64,000 nt of DNA from Haloarchaeobius litoreus (GCF_024495425.1 NZ_JANHJR010000003.1:62001-126000), one strand, 5' to 3'; counted from the stretch's first letter, positions 7,746 through 15,581 are shown. Numbers and translations: made by a program. The notes: generated by a model not told the origin, from the letters alone.

Positions 7746-8786
7746 ATGAAAGCGGTCCAGTTCTCCGAGCACGGCGACGCCGACGTCATCGAGTACGACG
7801 ACTACCCGACACCGGAGCCCGACGACGACGAGGTGCTGGTCGACGTGAAGGCCGGCGCGCTCAACCACCTCGACGTGTGGACCCGGCGAGGGCTCCCCGG
7901 CCTCGACCTGGAGATGCCACACATCCCCGGAAGCGACGCTGCGGGCGTCGTCGAGGCCGTCGGCGCGGACGTGTCGCGCTTCGAACCGGGCGACCACGTC
8001 GCGGTCTGGTCCGGAACCGCGACCGACGACGACGAGTTCACCCGGAAGGGCGACCCGACGCTCTCGCGGAGCTTCAAGGTCATCGGCGAGCACCTCCCCG
8101 GCGTCCACAGCGAGTACGCCACCCTGCCCGCCGAGAACCTGGTTCCGGTGCCGGAAGACGTGTCCTGGGAGACGGCGGCGGCCGCACCGCTCGTCTTCGG
8201 CACCGCCTGGCGGATGCTCGTCTCGCGCGGCGACGTGACCGCCGGCGAGTCCGTGCTGGTGCTCGGTGCCTCGGGCGGGGTCGGCCACGCGGCGGTCCAG
8301 ATAGCGGACTACGCAGGGGCGGAGGTGTACGCCACCGCGAGCAGCGAGGAGAAGCTGGAGTACGCCCGCGACTGCGGTGCGGACCACGTCTGCAACTACG
8401 AGGAGGAGCGCTTCGCGTCGTGGATTCGCGAGACGACCGACGGGCGGGGCGTCGACGTGGTCGTCGACCACATCGGCGAGGAGACGTGGGAGGACTCGCT
8501 GAAGTGCCTCGCGCCCGGCGGCCGCCTGCTCACCTGCGGCGCGACGACCGGCCCGTACGCCGAGACGAACGTCAACCGGGTGTTCTGGAGCCAGCTCCAG
8601 ATCATCGGCTCGACGATGGCGACCCCCGGCGAGGCCGAGACGGTCCTCGAACTCGTCTGGGACGGCACGTTCGAGCCGCGCATCCGCGAGACGCTGCCGA
8701 TGAGCGAGACGGGCCGCGCCCACGAGCTACTGGAGAACCGTGAGGGCTTTGGGAAGGTGGTCGTAATTCCGGACAGTGAGCTCTGA
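7746..8786 (+). CDS. MDR-superfamily NAD(P)H-dependent alcohol/quinone oxidoreductase
   Basis: A 346-residue medium-chain dehydrogenase/reductase. An N-terminal GroES-like domain (ALNHLDVWTRRGLPGL...PHIPGSDAAGVVEAVG) precedes the Rossmann domain with VLVLGASGGVGHAAVQIA near residue 175 and VDVVVDHIG. It would oxidise or reduce a small alcohol, aldehyde or quinone with NAD(P). The four-Cys structural-zinc lobe seen in close zinc relatives (around residues 88-115) is replaced by an acidic stretch without Cys, so this member is probably zinc-free. Its stop overlaps the GTG of the next gene by 11 bases, suggesting coupled translation. Confidence 0.88.
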   Translation: MKAVQFSEHGDADVIEYDDYPTPEPDDDEVLVDVKAGALNHLDVWTRRGLPGLDLEMPHIPGSDAAGVVEAVGADVSRFEPGDHVAVWSGTATDDDEFTRKGDPTLSRSFKVIGEHLPGVHSEYATLPAENLVPVPEDVSWETAAAAPLVFGTAWRMLVSRGDVTAGESVLVLGASGGVGHAAVQIADYAGAEVYATASSEEKLEYARDCGADHVCNYEEERFASWIRETTDGRGVDVVVDHIGEETWEDSLKCLAPGGRLLTCGATTGPYAETNVNRVFWSQLQIIGSTMATPGEAETVLELVWDGTFEPRIRETLPMSETGRAHELLENREGFGKVVVIPDSEL

Positions 8787-9102
8787 CGCCGAATCGCCGG
8801 AGAAGGGGGCCGGGGAGAGCGGGACGCCCACCATCGACGGGGGTACCGAGACGGCCGACGACGACAGCGAGGGCTACGTCCACCGACCGGCCGAGGGTAC
8901 CCACCCCGAGGCCGTCGACCGGGAGTGGAACTGGCGCGGCTGGGTGGTCGTCGCCGTGGTCGCCTTCTCCTTCCTCGTGATGCCGGTGGTCATCCTCTAC
9001 CGGCCGCCGTCGCTGCCGTACTGGGTCGCGCTGCTCGCGTTCCCGATGCTGCCGGCGCTGTTGCTCGGACTCGTCGCGGTCTGGGGGACGACGCGGCCCT
9101 AG
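8776..9102 (+). CDS. Small two-helix membrane protein
   Basis: A 108-residue protein beginning at GTG 8776 inside the 3' end of the MDR gene. The first 55 residues are acidic and disordered (SDAESPEKGAGESGTPT...). WNWRGWVVVAVVAFSFLVMPVVILY and LPYWVALLAFPMLPALLLGLVAVW then form two membrane helices. The N-terminus therefore stays in the cytosol with the helices as an anchor. Family unknown. Its stop overlaps the stop of the convergent next gene by 4 bases. Confidence 0.7.
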   Translation: MSSDAESPEKGAGESGTPTIDGGTETADDDSEGYVHRPAEGTHPEAVDREWNWRGWVVVAVVAFSFLVMPVVILYRPPSLPYWVALLAFPMLPALLLGLVAVWGTTRP

Positions 9103-9413
9103 CTCAGGGGGACCCGGCCGAACGTTGACTCCAGCTGGTCGACGATCGCCTGCGCCTGGGCCACGTCCGACACCGGCGTCCCGTCCCGCTCCGCGTAGTC
9201 GAGCAGGTCACGCCGCAGTCGCCACGCCTCGAACGTCGTCAGTGTCGGCTCGCCGGCCTCGAGTTTCCGGGCGATGTTGAGGGCCCACCAGGGCTGTGGG
9301 TCGTCCTCGTCGTGCCCCGTCAGTCGCTCGACCATCACGTGGTGGACGAGCCACAGTTCGCCACGCGAGAGCGTCAAGCCGGTCGATTTCGGTGGATTTC
9401 GTGCTGACGACAT
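9099..9413 (-). CDS. Small haloarchaeal helical protein, function unknown
   Basis: A 104-residue soluble protein, mostly helical (LTLSRGELWLVHHVMVERL, WALNIARKLEAGEPTLTTFEAWRLRRDL, AQAQAIVDQLESTFG). Its pattern of an N-terminal helix with HHV and a regular C-terminal pair recurs in haloarchaeal hypotheticals; I cannot name the family with certainty. A perfect 10-base palindrome, GTGTTAACAC, lies at 9471-9480, between this gene and the IPP isomerase end. It is convergent with the small membrane protein gene. Confidence 0.7.
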   Translation of the reverse strand: MSSARNPPKSTGLTLSRGELWLVHHVMVERLTGHDEDDPQPWWALNIARKLEAGEPTLTTFEAWRLRRDLLDYAERDGTPVSDVAQAQAIVDQLESTFGRVPLS

Positions 9414-9507
9414 CTGTGGATGACCGCCTCCAGGCTATGCTACGACCCACCGCGACATAATCCTTGCTACGTGTTAACACATACTCTCCACGGGCCAGCC
9501 CGGACCC

Positions 9508-10086
9508 TCAGTCGAAATCGCGGCGCATCGCGATCTCGAACCAGGGACAGAGGCGGAGCTGACGGTAGAACTCGGGGTTGTCGTGGAGGTGCTCGTAGGG
9601 GGCCCACATCAGGCCCTCGACCTCCGCCGGGTCGGGGTCGAGCGTGGTGTCGGTGAGCGTGAGCTTCAGCACGGCACAGACCTCGTGCTCGACGCCGGCG
9701 TTCTCGAAGTAGCGCTTGTACTCGAAGCGGTCCGTGAGCTGGAGGTTGTCGTACTGGTCGGGCGTGATGCCGAGTTCCTCCTCGAGGCGCTCGCGGGTCG
9801 CTTCCTCCTGACTCTGGCCCTCGACGGGATGCGAGGCGACCGTGCCGTCCCACCAGGTGCCCCAGAGACGCTTGTCGGCGGCGCGCTGTGCGAGCAGGAT
9901 GTTCTCGTCCTCGTCGAACACGAGCGAGGTGAACGCCCGGTGGCGGATGCCCTCACCGGTGTGGGCATCCAGCCGGTTGACGAGTCCCTGTTCGTTGTCG
10001 TCCGGGTCGACCGCGATGACCTCCTGCCCCGCGTTCTTGTGCGGGAGGTCCTCGGCCGCGCCGTCGGACGGGTCAGACGTACTCAT
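9508..10086 (-). CDS. idi: Isopentenyl-diphosphate delta-isomerase, type 1 (Nudix fold)
   Basis: A 192-residue enzyme that interconverts IPP and DMAPP for archaeal lipid and carotenoid synthesis. Type 1 landmarks in order are RHRAFTSLVFDEDENILLAQRA near residue 48, RLWGTWWDGTVASHP near 73-87, the Nudix-like ATRERLEEELG near 96 and EHEVCAVLKLTL. The two acidic residues of the second active-site half (EHEVC) are present. The catalytic Cys of the bacterial enzyme (Cys67 in E. coli, in a VCGHP context) is Ala84 here (VASHP). I recall the same substitution in other halophile sequences, so it may be a lineage trait rather than a defect. The neighbour upstream is a lipid kinase, consistent with a lipid theme. 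Confidence 0.88.
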   Translation of the reverse strand: MSTSDPSDGAAEDLPHKNAGQEVIAVDPDDNEQGLVNRLDAHTGEGIRHRAFTSLVFDEDENILLAQRAADKRLWGTWWDGTVASHPVEGQSQEEATRERLEEELGITPDQYDNLQLTDRFEYKRYFENAGVEHEVCAVLKLTLTDTTLDPDPAEVEGLMWAPYEHLHDNPEFYRQLRLCPWFEIAMRRDFD

Positions 10087-10128
10087 GGCTCAACAATCGA
10101 GCACCCTGCTAAAATGGACTTCGACTCG

Positions 10129-11022
10129 TCACGGCTCGGGGCGATACCGTTCACCGACCGGGAGTTCCAGACAGCGTGGCCGGGACTCGACGGTGAGTTC
10201 GTCGGTGGCGAGGCGCTCGCCGTCGAGGCTGAAGCCGGCCGGCTCGTCGCCGTGGACCGAGAGGTGCAGTCGCGGCGCGAGCACCCGCGTCAGGTGGTCG
10301 GCGTCCCGGCGGAGGAACCGGCTGACCGCCTCCTCGGTCGCCAGCGAGTACGCGGGTTTCGACTCGATGAGGACTACGTTGAGCAGGCCGTCCTCCATGT
10401 TTGCCTGGGTGCCGGGTTCACCGACGAACCGCCGACCGTTGCCGACGAGGATGCCGATGGCGGACCCGGTCCACACGTCCGCGCCCTCGTCGTCGCGGAT
10501 CTCGACGTCGATGCCCTCGAAGGTGCGGTACTCGCGGAGCGTGGCGATGACGTACGCGAGCGCCCCCCACCTCCTCTTGAGCTCCGGCGTCGTGCTGACG
10601 CTGGCGTCGGCGGTCAACCCGCCGACACAGGAGTTGACGAACCGCCGGCCGTTCGCGTCGCCGAGGTCGATGCGGCGACGGCGACCGGTGTCCAGCACGT
10701 CGAAGGCGTGCTCGAGACCCCGGATGCCGACCCGCGCCGCGAAGTTGTTCCCGGTCCCCGCCGGGACGACGCCGACGGTCGTCTCCGCGAGCGCGCCCGC
10801 GTCGTCGATGCCGGCGACGACCTCGTTGAGCGTGCCGTCGCCGCCGCCGGCCGCGATGGTCGCGATGCCCTCCCCCGCGGCGGCCCGCGCCAGGTCGTAC
10901 GTCTCGCCGCGCGCCGTCGACTCGCGCACCTCGAAGCCCGCCGTGGCCGCCAGCCGTTGCGTTCTGTCGGTGTGTCGACCGCCGGCGCTCTTCGGGTTCA
11001 ACAGGAGTACTGAGTCGGTCAT
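10129..11022 (-). CDS. Diacylglycerol-kinase-family lipid kinase (DagK/YegS type)
   Basis: A 297-residue protein with the DAGK catalytic-domain signatures: LLLNPKSAGG at residues 5-14, IAAGGGDGTLNEVVAG near 57-71 and GVVPAGTGNNFAAR near 83-96. These form the ATP- and lipid-binding site that phosphorylates a lipid hydroxyl. The second domain carries VNSCVGGLTAD and GILVGNGRRFVG. Haloarchaeal substrates could be archaeol precursors or dolichol-like lipids; the sequence does not say. ATG 11022 directly precedes the first strand. It is divergent from the PHP gene with about 50 bases between starts and follows idi's strand, with a 42-base gap to idi. Confidence 0.9.
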   Translation of the reverse strand: MTDSVLLLNPKSAGGRHTDRTQRLAATAGFEVRESTARGETYDLARAAAGEGIATIAAGGGDGTLNEVVAGIDDAGALAETTVGVVPAGTGNNFAARVGIRGLEHAFDVLDTGRRRRIDLGDANGRRFVNSCVGGLTADASVSTTPELKRRWGALAYVIATLREYRTFEGIDVEIRDDEGADVWTGSAIGILVGNGRRFVGEPGTQANMEDGLLNVVLIESKPAYSLATEEAVSRFLRRDADHLTRVLAPRLHLSVHGDEPAGFSLDGERLATDELTVESRPRCLELPVGERYRPEP

Positions 11023-11075
11023 CGGTCGCTGGTGGTGACGCAACGACAAAGGCCTTGGCCCGTGACTGGCGAGTC

Positions 11076-11723
11076 GTGTTCGCCCTCGACCTGCACACCC
11101 ACACGCGATTCTTCCACGGCCGGCAGCGCCTCGGCGACCGGTTCGACCCGATGGGGGTCCGGGCACTCGCGGCAGTGGCCCGCTGGCGAGGGCTCGACGC
11201 GCTCGCGCTGACCAACCACGACTACTACACGCCGTTCGTCGCCGCGGACCCGGTGCTGCTCCCGGGCATCGAGATCTCCACGAGCGGCGGCCACCTCCTC
11301 GTCGTCGGTCCGGACCCGCCACGACGGACGGTCCCCGGCGAGCTCTCGCCGACCGAGGCGGTGGAGCTGGCCCACGACCGGGACTGCGCGGCCATCATGG
11401 CACATCCGTTCCGGAACAGCGACCTCCGCAAGGTGGATGCACCGTTCGACGCGGTCGAACTCAACGGGAAGCATCTCGAACGCCGCACCCGCGTGGAGCG
11501 AATCGCGAGTCGGCGCGACCTCCCGCTGGTCGGTGGGAGCGACGCGCACTTCCCGTTCGAGGTCGGGCGCGCCCACACCGTCGTCGACGCGCCGGAACCG
11601 ACGGCAGCGGCGGTCGTCGACGCGATCCGTGACGGGCGCGTCTCGGTTCGGACTGCGCCGACGCGGCTCGACCGGGCGCTCGCACCGCTGTACGACGTGG
11701 TACACCGCGGAAAAGGCCACTGA
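11076..11723 (+). CDS. PHP-domain phosphoesterase
   Basis: A 215-residue metal-dependent PHP protein. All ligand motifs are intact: DLHTHTRFFHG at the start (HxH), LTNHDYYTPF, GIEISTSGGHLLVV, IMAHPFRNSD and GGSDAHFPFEVG. Such proteins hydrolyse phosphoester bonds using a trinuclear metal site; haloarchaeal substrates are unknown. I prefer GTG 11076 (VFALDLHTHT), because the family starts right before the first strand. TTG 11055 would add seven residues. A related protein with altered ligands is encoded at 42486. Confidence 0.87.
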   Translation: MFALDLHTHTRFFHGRQRLGDRFDPMGVRALAAVARWRGLDALALTNHDYYTPFVAADPVLLPGIEISTSGGHLLVVGPDPPRRTVPGELSPTEAVELAHDRDCAAIMAHPFRNSDLRKVDAPFDAVELNGKHLERRTRVERIASRRDLPLVGGSDAHFPFEVGRAHTVVDAPEPTAAAVVDAIRDGRVSVRTAPTRLDRALAPLYDVVHRGKGH

Positions 11724-11812
11724 CGACTCTACTCACCGCCACCTGCACCGCCGCACGCCGGTACCGCAGCCCGTTCCCCTGGGATGACCACCCAACCCCT
11801 ATCTCGTGCCGT

Positions 11813-12079
11813 TCAAACCTCGGATTCGACCGTCTGTGCCATCAGCGACTTGATACCGCCGTACAGCCCGAGCACGGCAGCGCCACTGAAGAAGCCGCCG
11901 ATGGCAGTCACCAGTCGGACGTCCTGCGGGATGCCGAACGCGGTCGGCCAGAGCGTGATCCAGAACGTGAACAGCAACACCATCTGGGCGAGCATCATCA
12001 TCACGAACGCCGCGCCCGTGTCGACGCTCGCCTCCAGTTTGACGTCGTCCTCACCGAACCGTTTGCTGGGGGTGGCCAT
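11813..12079 (-). CDS. Small two-helix membrane protein
   Basis: An 88-residue protein with a short charged N-terminus (ATPSKRFGEDDVKLEASVD) and two helices, FVMMMLAQMVLLFTFWITLWP and LVTAIGGFFSGAAVLGLYGGI. No family recognised. The promoter region is unusual: GTTGGTTACC occurs twice, 24 bases apart, around an A/T-rich TATA-like segment. Confidence 0.75.
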   Translation of the reverse strand: MATPSKRFGEDDVKLEASVDTGAAFVMMMLAQMVLLFTFWITLWPTAFGIPQDVRLVTAIGGFFSGAAVLGLYGGIKSLMAQTVESEV

Positions 12080-12099
12080 GTGAACCAGTTAGCGTTTCC

Positions 12100-12133
12100 G
12101 TTGGTTACCAGATATAGTTATCTGTTGGTTACC
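12100..12133 (-). promoter_or_regulatory. Direct repeats of GGTAACCAAC flanking a TATA-like segment
   Basis: On the minus strand GGTAACCAAC occurs at 12133-12124 and again at 12109-12100, on either side of ACTATATC (12118-12111). A protein bound to both copies would block the promoter of the gene starting at 12079. A second candidate TATA (CTTTATACC, near 12148-12156) lies further upstream and would give a leader of about 45 bases. Confidence 0.4.
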
Positions 12134-12244
12134 TACCAGAACCACCGCGGTATAAAGTGTTTGTGGCCGTCGGTATCGGCGGAATCGATAGACACCCGGG
12201 GGGCGTAATGGTTGCATACCGCGTGGCAACCAGCCGTTACTACC

Positions 12245-12658
12245 TCAGCCGAGCCGTTCGTCGAGGATGAGTCGGGTCTTCGTAGAGACGACCTCCTCCA
12301 TCTCGCGGGCCTGCGTGATGAGGTCGTTCACACCCTGGGTGTCGGCGCAGTCGACCACGAGCACGACGTCCTCCTCCCCGGAGACCTGCCAGACGAAGTC
12401 CACCTCGGTCCAGTCGGCCATCCGCTCGGAGATCTGGGTCGTCTCGACGTCCATCGCGACGCCGATCTCGATCATCGCCTTGACGTTCCCCGTGCGCGTG
12501 GCGACGGTGAACCGTTCGATCACGTCGTCGCCGGTCATCCGTTCGACCCGGTTGCGGACCGTCCCCTCGCTCGTGCCGACCTCCTCGGCGATCTCGGTGT
12601 AGGGCGTCCGGGCGTCCCGCCGGAGGATGTTCAGTATCTCGCGGTCGAGTTCGTCCAT
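12245..12658 (-). CDS. Lrp/AsnC-family transcriptional regulator, likely car regulator
   Basis: A 137-residue regulator. The AsnC-type helix-turn-helix occupies residues 1-45 (LDREILNILRRDARTPYTEI, then AEEVGTSEGTVRNRVERM), and a RAM ligand-binding domain follows (VDFVWQVSGEEDVVLVVDCAD, REMEEVVSTKTRLIL). I choose ATG 12658; GTG 12670 is four codons upstream. It is transcribed divergently from carA with 104 bases between starts, and a perfect 7-1-7 dyad lies between. That dyad overlaps the likely TATA region of this gene (so it may be autoregulated) and sits just upstream of the carA TATA. A related dyad stands before carB. The inferred role is amino-acid- or nucleotide-responsive control of carbamoyl phosphate synthesis. 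Confidence 0.85.
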   Translation of the reverse strand: MDELDREILNILRRDARTPYTEIAEEVGTSEGTVRNRVERMTGDDVIERFTVATRTGNVKAMIEIGVAMDVETTQISERMADWTEVDFVWQVSGEEDVVLVVDCADTQGVNDLITQAREMEEVVSTKTRLILDERLG

Positions 12659-12694
12659 GGAGGTGGTCACCTACCACCGGGGCCCACTTGACGA

Positions 12695-12709
12695 TTACGA
12701 AATTCGTAA
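12695..12709. promoter_or_regulatory. Dyad operator TTACGAAATTCGTAA between lrp-like gene and carA
   Basis: A perfect 7-1-7 inverted repeat, 20 bases before the carA TATA (TTTATT, 12729-12734) and 37 bases before the Lrp-like start at 12658. The half-site TTCGTAA is repeated just before the carA ATG, near 12754. The size and symmetry suit an Lrp-type dimer. Confidence 0.55.
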
Positions 12710-12728
12710 CGACGCTTCGAAAGCAAGG

Positions 12729-12734
12729 TTTATT
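12729..12734 (+). promoter_or_regulatory. carA TATA box
   Basis: TTTATT is centred about 31 bases before ATG 12763, leaving a leader of a few bases at most. Confidence 0.55.
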
Positions 12735-12762
12735 GACGTGGCATCATACGTACTTCGTAACG

Positions 12763-13827
12763 ATGGACGCCTACGTAGCACTGGAGGGCGGCCACGTGGT
12801 CGAGGCACGTGGTCGTGCGCCAGGCACAGCAACCGGCGAACTGGTTTTCACGACGGCGTACACGGGATACGAGGAGAGCCTCACGGACCCGTCGTACGAG
12901 GAACAGATACTCACCTTCGCGTACCCGCTCATCGGGAACTACGGCGTGCGGTCCGAGCGCTTCGAGTCCGACCGGGTCCACCCCCGCGCCGCCGTCACCC
13001 GCGAGATGACCGACGACGTGGCGGAGTGGCTCACCGAGGAGGGCGTCCCGGCGGTCGACCACATCGACACCCGCGACCTCGTCACCGACATCCGCGAGGA
13101 GGGTGCGATGGCCTGTGGCATCGCCGTCGGCGACGACGTGACCCCCGAGGATGCGCTCGCCGAGCTCGCGGACTGCGTCCCGATGAGCGACCACACCGAC
13201 ATCGGTGCACAGGTGTCCGTCGACGAGCCCGTCGTGCACAACGCCGACAGCGACGGCGCGACGGTCGCACTCGTCGACTGCGGCGCGAAGCGCTCCATCG
13301 TCGACTCGCTGGTCGAGCGCGACGCGACCGTCCACGTGCTCCCCTACGACGCCACCGCCGACGACGTGGCCGAAATCGACCCGGAGCTCCTGTTCATCTC
13401 GAACGGCCCGGGCGACCCGGAGAACTTCGACGCAGCCGTCGACCTCGTCGACAGCTACGTCGGCGAGGTGCCCATCGCGGGCATCTGTCTCGGCCAGCAG
13501 ATCGTCGCCCGCGCGCTCGGTGGGACGACCGAGAAGATGGACTTCGGTCACCGCGGCGTCAACCAGCCGGTCCGCGACGAGGCCTCCGGCCGCGTCGTCA
13601 TGACCACCCAGAACCACGGCTACACCGTCGCCGACGCGCCCGAGGCCCTCGAGGTCTCGCAGATCAACGTCAACGACGGCACCCCCGAGGGCCTCGACAG
13701 CGATGACCTCGACATCATCACGCGCCAGTACCACCCCGAGGCCAACCCCGGCCCGCACGACTCGCTTTCCTTCTTCGACGACGTGCTCGGGATGACCGCC
13801 TCGAAGCGAACCATCGTCGCCGACTGA
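12763..13827 (+). CDS. carA: Carbamoyl-phosphate synthase small (glutaminase) subunit
   Basis: A 354-residue class I amidotransferase subunit that frees ammonia from glutamine and feeds it to CarB, for arginine and pyrimidine synthesis. The CarA-specific N-terminal domain (YVALEGGHVVEARG...FTTAYTGYEESLTDPSY) is followed by the GATase domain with nucleophile Cys in AGICLGQQIVARALGG near residue 240 and the His-Glu pair in QYHPEANPGPHD near 330. The length is typical. It is not in an operon with carB, which lies 5 kb away on the other strand, so the shared dyad in both promoters is the likely way the subunits are kept in step. Confidence 0.96.
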   Translation: MDAYVALEGGHVVEARGRAPGTATGELVFTTAYTGYEESLTDPSYEEQILTFAYPLIGNYGVRSERFESDRVHPRAAVTREMTDDVAEWLTEEGVPAVDHIDTRDLVTDIREEGAMACGIAVGDDVTPEDALAELADCVPMSDHTDIGAQVSVDEPVVHNADSDGATVALVDCGAKRSIVDSLVERDATVHVLPYDATADDVAEIDPELLFISNGPGDPENFDAAVDLVDSYVGEVPIAGICLGQQIVARALGGTTEKMDFGHRGVNQPVRDEASGRVVMTTQNHGYTVADAPEALEVSQINVNDGTPEGLDSDDLDIITRQYHPEANPGPHDSLSFFDDVLGMTASKRTIVAD

Positions 13828-13958
13828 GCGGGACGTAGGCGTCCCCACTCGTTCTCTCGCGCTCGCCGGGGAGCCACCGGCTCGATCGTCTCGCCACAGC
13901 GTCTACGCAGCGTGTGAACTCCCTGTCTCGACGGGACGAACGGCGACGGGAGAGTCCG

Positions 13959-14690
13959 TCAGGACGGGATGGAGTAGCCCGACCGACGCGCGACGAGGCC
14001 GGCCTCGGGGCCACGCCACTCGAACTCGACGCCCTCGTGGGTCGGCGAGGCGACCTCGGCGACCTCGAACGTCCGGTTCCGTGCCTCGGGCGTGGTGAGC
14101 GCGGCGACCATCACCCACGCGAGGTCCGGCCGGGGGATGCGCCCGGCGACGGTGTCCTCGCCCTCGCTCGTCGCAACGGACTCGGTTCCCTCTCCGTCCG
14201 TCGTCCGCCCGGTCCGCAGAATGGTGTGCGGGACACCGGAGTCCCGAAGGTAGCGCTCGGTGGCGTCGAGCGCGCCGAGTATCCTGTACTTGAACAGCCT
14301 GACCGGCAGCACCATGCCGCTCTCGGAGTCGCCGACACCGATCTTCGAGTGGAGAACCACGTACGGACGGTCGGCGTCGCTCGCAGCGTCGACGAGGTTC
14401 CGGACCCCGACGCCGACGTCGAGCCGCCCGAAGGCGTGGGAGAGACCGCCGTCCCTGACGCTACAGCAGACGGCGTCGACGTCCCTGACCGCACCATCGA
14501 GTCCACGTCCAGTGGTGAGGTCCCCGATGCAGACTTCGGTCGCGCCGGCCTGGCGCGCGAGGGATTCCTCGCCACGGTCTGGGACGAGCGCACGCACCAC
14601 GTAGTCGGTGTCCGCGAGGTAGTTCACGAGTGCCCGACCGACCGGTGTCGAGGCGTCTGCGACCAGCACGCGGTACGATTCGTGCGACAC
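13959..14690 (-). CDS. Atypical SDR / NAD(P)-binding protein
   Basis: A 243-residue Rossmann protein of the NmrA/SDR_a5 type. The N-terminal strand VLVADASTPVGRALVNYL carries a variant glycine motif. GDLTTGRGLDGAVRDVDAV is a typical cofactor contact, and YVVLHSKIGVGD, LFKYRILGALDATERYLRDS and HTILRTGRTTDG follow. There is no YxxxK catalytic pair in the usual place, so it may sense or bind NAD(P)H or modify a bound partner rather than act as a classical dehydrogenase. It lies downstream of the redox operon on the same strand, but 130 bases away. Confidence 0.82.
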   Translation of the reverse strand: MSHESYRVLVADASTPVGRALVNYLADTDYVVRALVPDRGEESLARQAGATEVCIGDLTTGRGLDGAVRDVDAVCCSVRDGGLSHAFGRLDVGVGVRNLVDAASDADRPYVVLHSKIGVGDSESGMVLPVRLFKYRILGALDATERYLRDSGVPHTILRTGRTTDGEGTESVATSEGEDTVAGRIPRPDLAWVMVAALTTPEARNRTFEVAEVASPTHEGVEFEWRGPEAGLVARRSGYSIPS

Positions 14691-14820
14691 GGTGACAACC
14701 TACGTGCCGGGGTGAGTAAAGCGTTCCGCGCAACCAGTTGGTCACCTCCTCAACGGCCGGACTCGTCGCCGAACTCGCCGCGGGGAGACCGGCGGTCCCG
14801 CTGGTGGTTCCGACGCGTCT

Positions 14821-14973
14821 TCACACGGCCGTGAGTATCCCGAGCGTCGGCCGGACGCTGCCGCCGTAGACGAACACGGCGAACCGGTCGAGATGCGTCC
14901 GTGGTCCCCAGCCCGTTACCTCGTAGCCGCCGTCCGTGACGGCCTCCCTGTCGCCGTCGCCCGGGTCCGACAT
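14821..14973 (-). CDS. 50-residue small protein at the end of the redox operon
   Basis: A short frame from ATG 14973 to TGA 14821, starting 11 bases after the halocyanin stop. The first half is acidic (SDPGDGDREAVTDGGYEVTG) and the second half is hydrophobic with spaced charges (THLDRFAVFVYGG, then SVRPTLGILTAV). The codon third positions are GC-rich like its neighbours and the reading frame continues the operon's spacing, so I treat it as real. The C-terminal stretch could be a membrane-associated helix. No homologue recognised. It may be a small subunit tied to the halocyanin or the six-helix protein. Confidence 0.5.
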   Translation of the reverse strand: MSDPGDGDREAVTDGGYEVTGWGPRTHLDRFAVFVYGGSVRPTLGILTAV

Positions 14974-14984
14974 CTGTCAGCAGT

Positions 14985-15581
14985 CTACTCGACGTCGAAC
15001 GAGCCCTCCAGCCCGAGCGTCTGGTGGGGCGCACAGAAGTACTCGTACCGCCCGCTCGCTCGGAACGTGTGGGCGTGCAGGTAGCCCTCGTCGTAGGTGT
15101 CCGAGGCCGTCCCCGGCGTGCCGGTCCAGTCGGAGCCGTCGGGCTTCTCGCGGATTCGGACGTTGTGCCCGGAGCTCCGCCACACCCAGTGGACGGTGTC
15201 GCCAGCCGCGACGGAGAACGTCTCCGGCGCGAAGCTGAAGCCGTCCGCTGCGACCTCGACGACGAGGTCCGGCTCGCGCTCCACGGGCGGCAGGCCGGTC
15301 GTTTCGGGGGCGCTCGTCTCGCTCGCGGCCGCCGTCGGCTCCGTCTCGGCCGTCGTGGTCGCGTCGTTCTCGGCTGTCGCCCTGGATGTCGACGTCGTCG
15401 CGTCCGCGTTCGTCCCGCCGCCTCCCGCCCCGCGGTCCGTGGCTCGCCGCGCCGGCCCCCACGGGTTCGAGAGACAGCCCGCGGTGCCGACGGCCGCGGC
15501 GATGGCTGCCCCGGTCGTCCGGAGCAGGTCGCGCCGGCTCCGCTCCCGACCGTCAGTCGAGCCACGCTCGTCGCGGCTCAC
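14985..15581 (-). CDS. Halocyanin-like blue copper lipoprotein with Leu at the axial position
   Basis: A 198-residue Tat lipoprotein. RRDLLRTTGAAIAAAVGTAGC gives the twin Arg and a lipobox Cys near residue 36, then a 60-residue Ala/Thr/Glu linker leads to a plastocyanin-type domain. Copper ligands visible are His139 (SSGHN), Cys183 and His186 (YFCAPH). The usual axial Met is Leu191 (TLGLEG instead of a GM-x-G ending). Such a change raises redox potential in other cupredoxins. Halocyanins carry electrons on the outer membrane face. The ATG overlaps the stop of the six-helix protein gene by 4 bases, so the two are translationally coupled and probably work together. Confidence 0.88.
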   Translation of the reverse strand: MSRDERGSTDGRERSRRDLLRTTGAAIAAAVGTAGCLSNPWGPARRATDRGAGGGGTNADATTSTSRATAENDATTTAETEPTAAASETSAPETTGLPPVEREPDLVVEVAADGFSFAPETFSVAAGDTVHWVWRSSGHNVRIREKPDGSDWTGTPGTASDTYDEGYLHAHTFRASGRYEYFCAPHQTLGLEGSFDVE

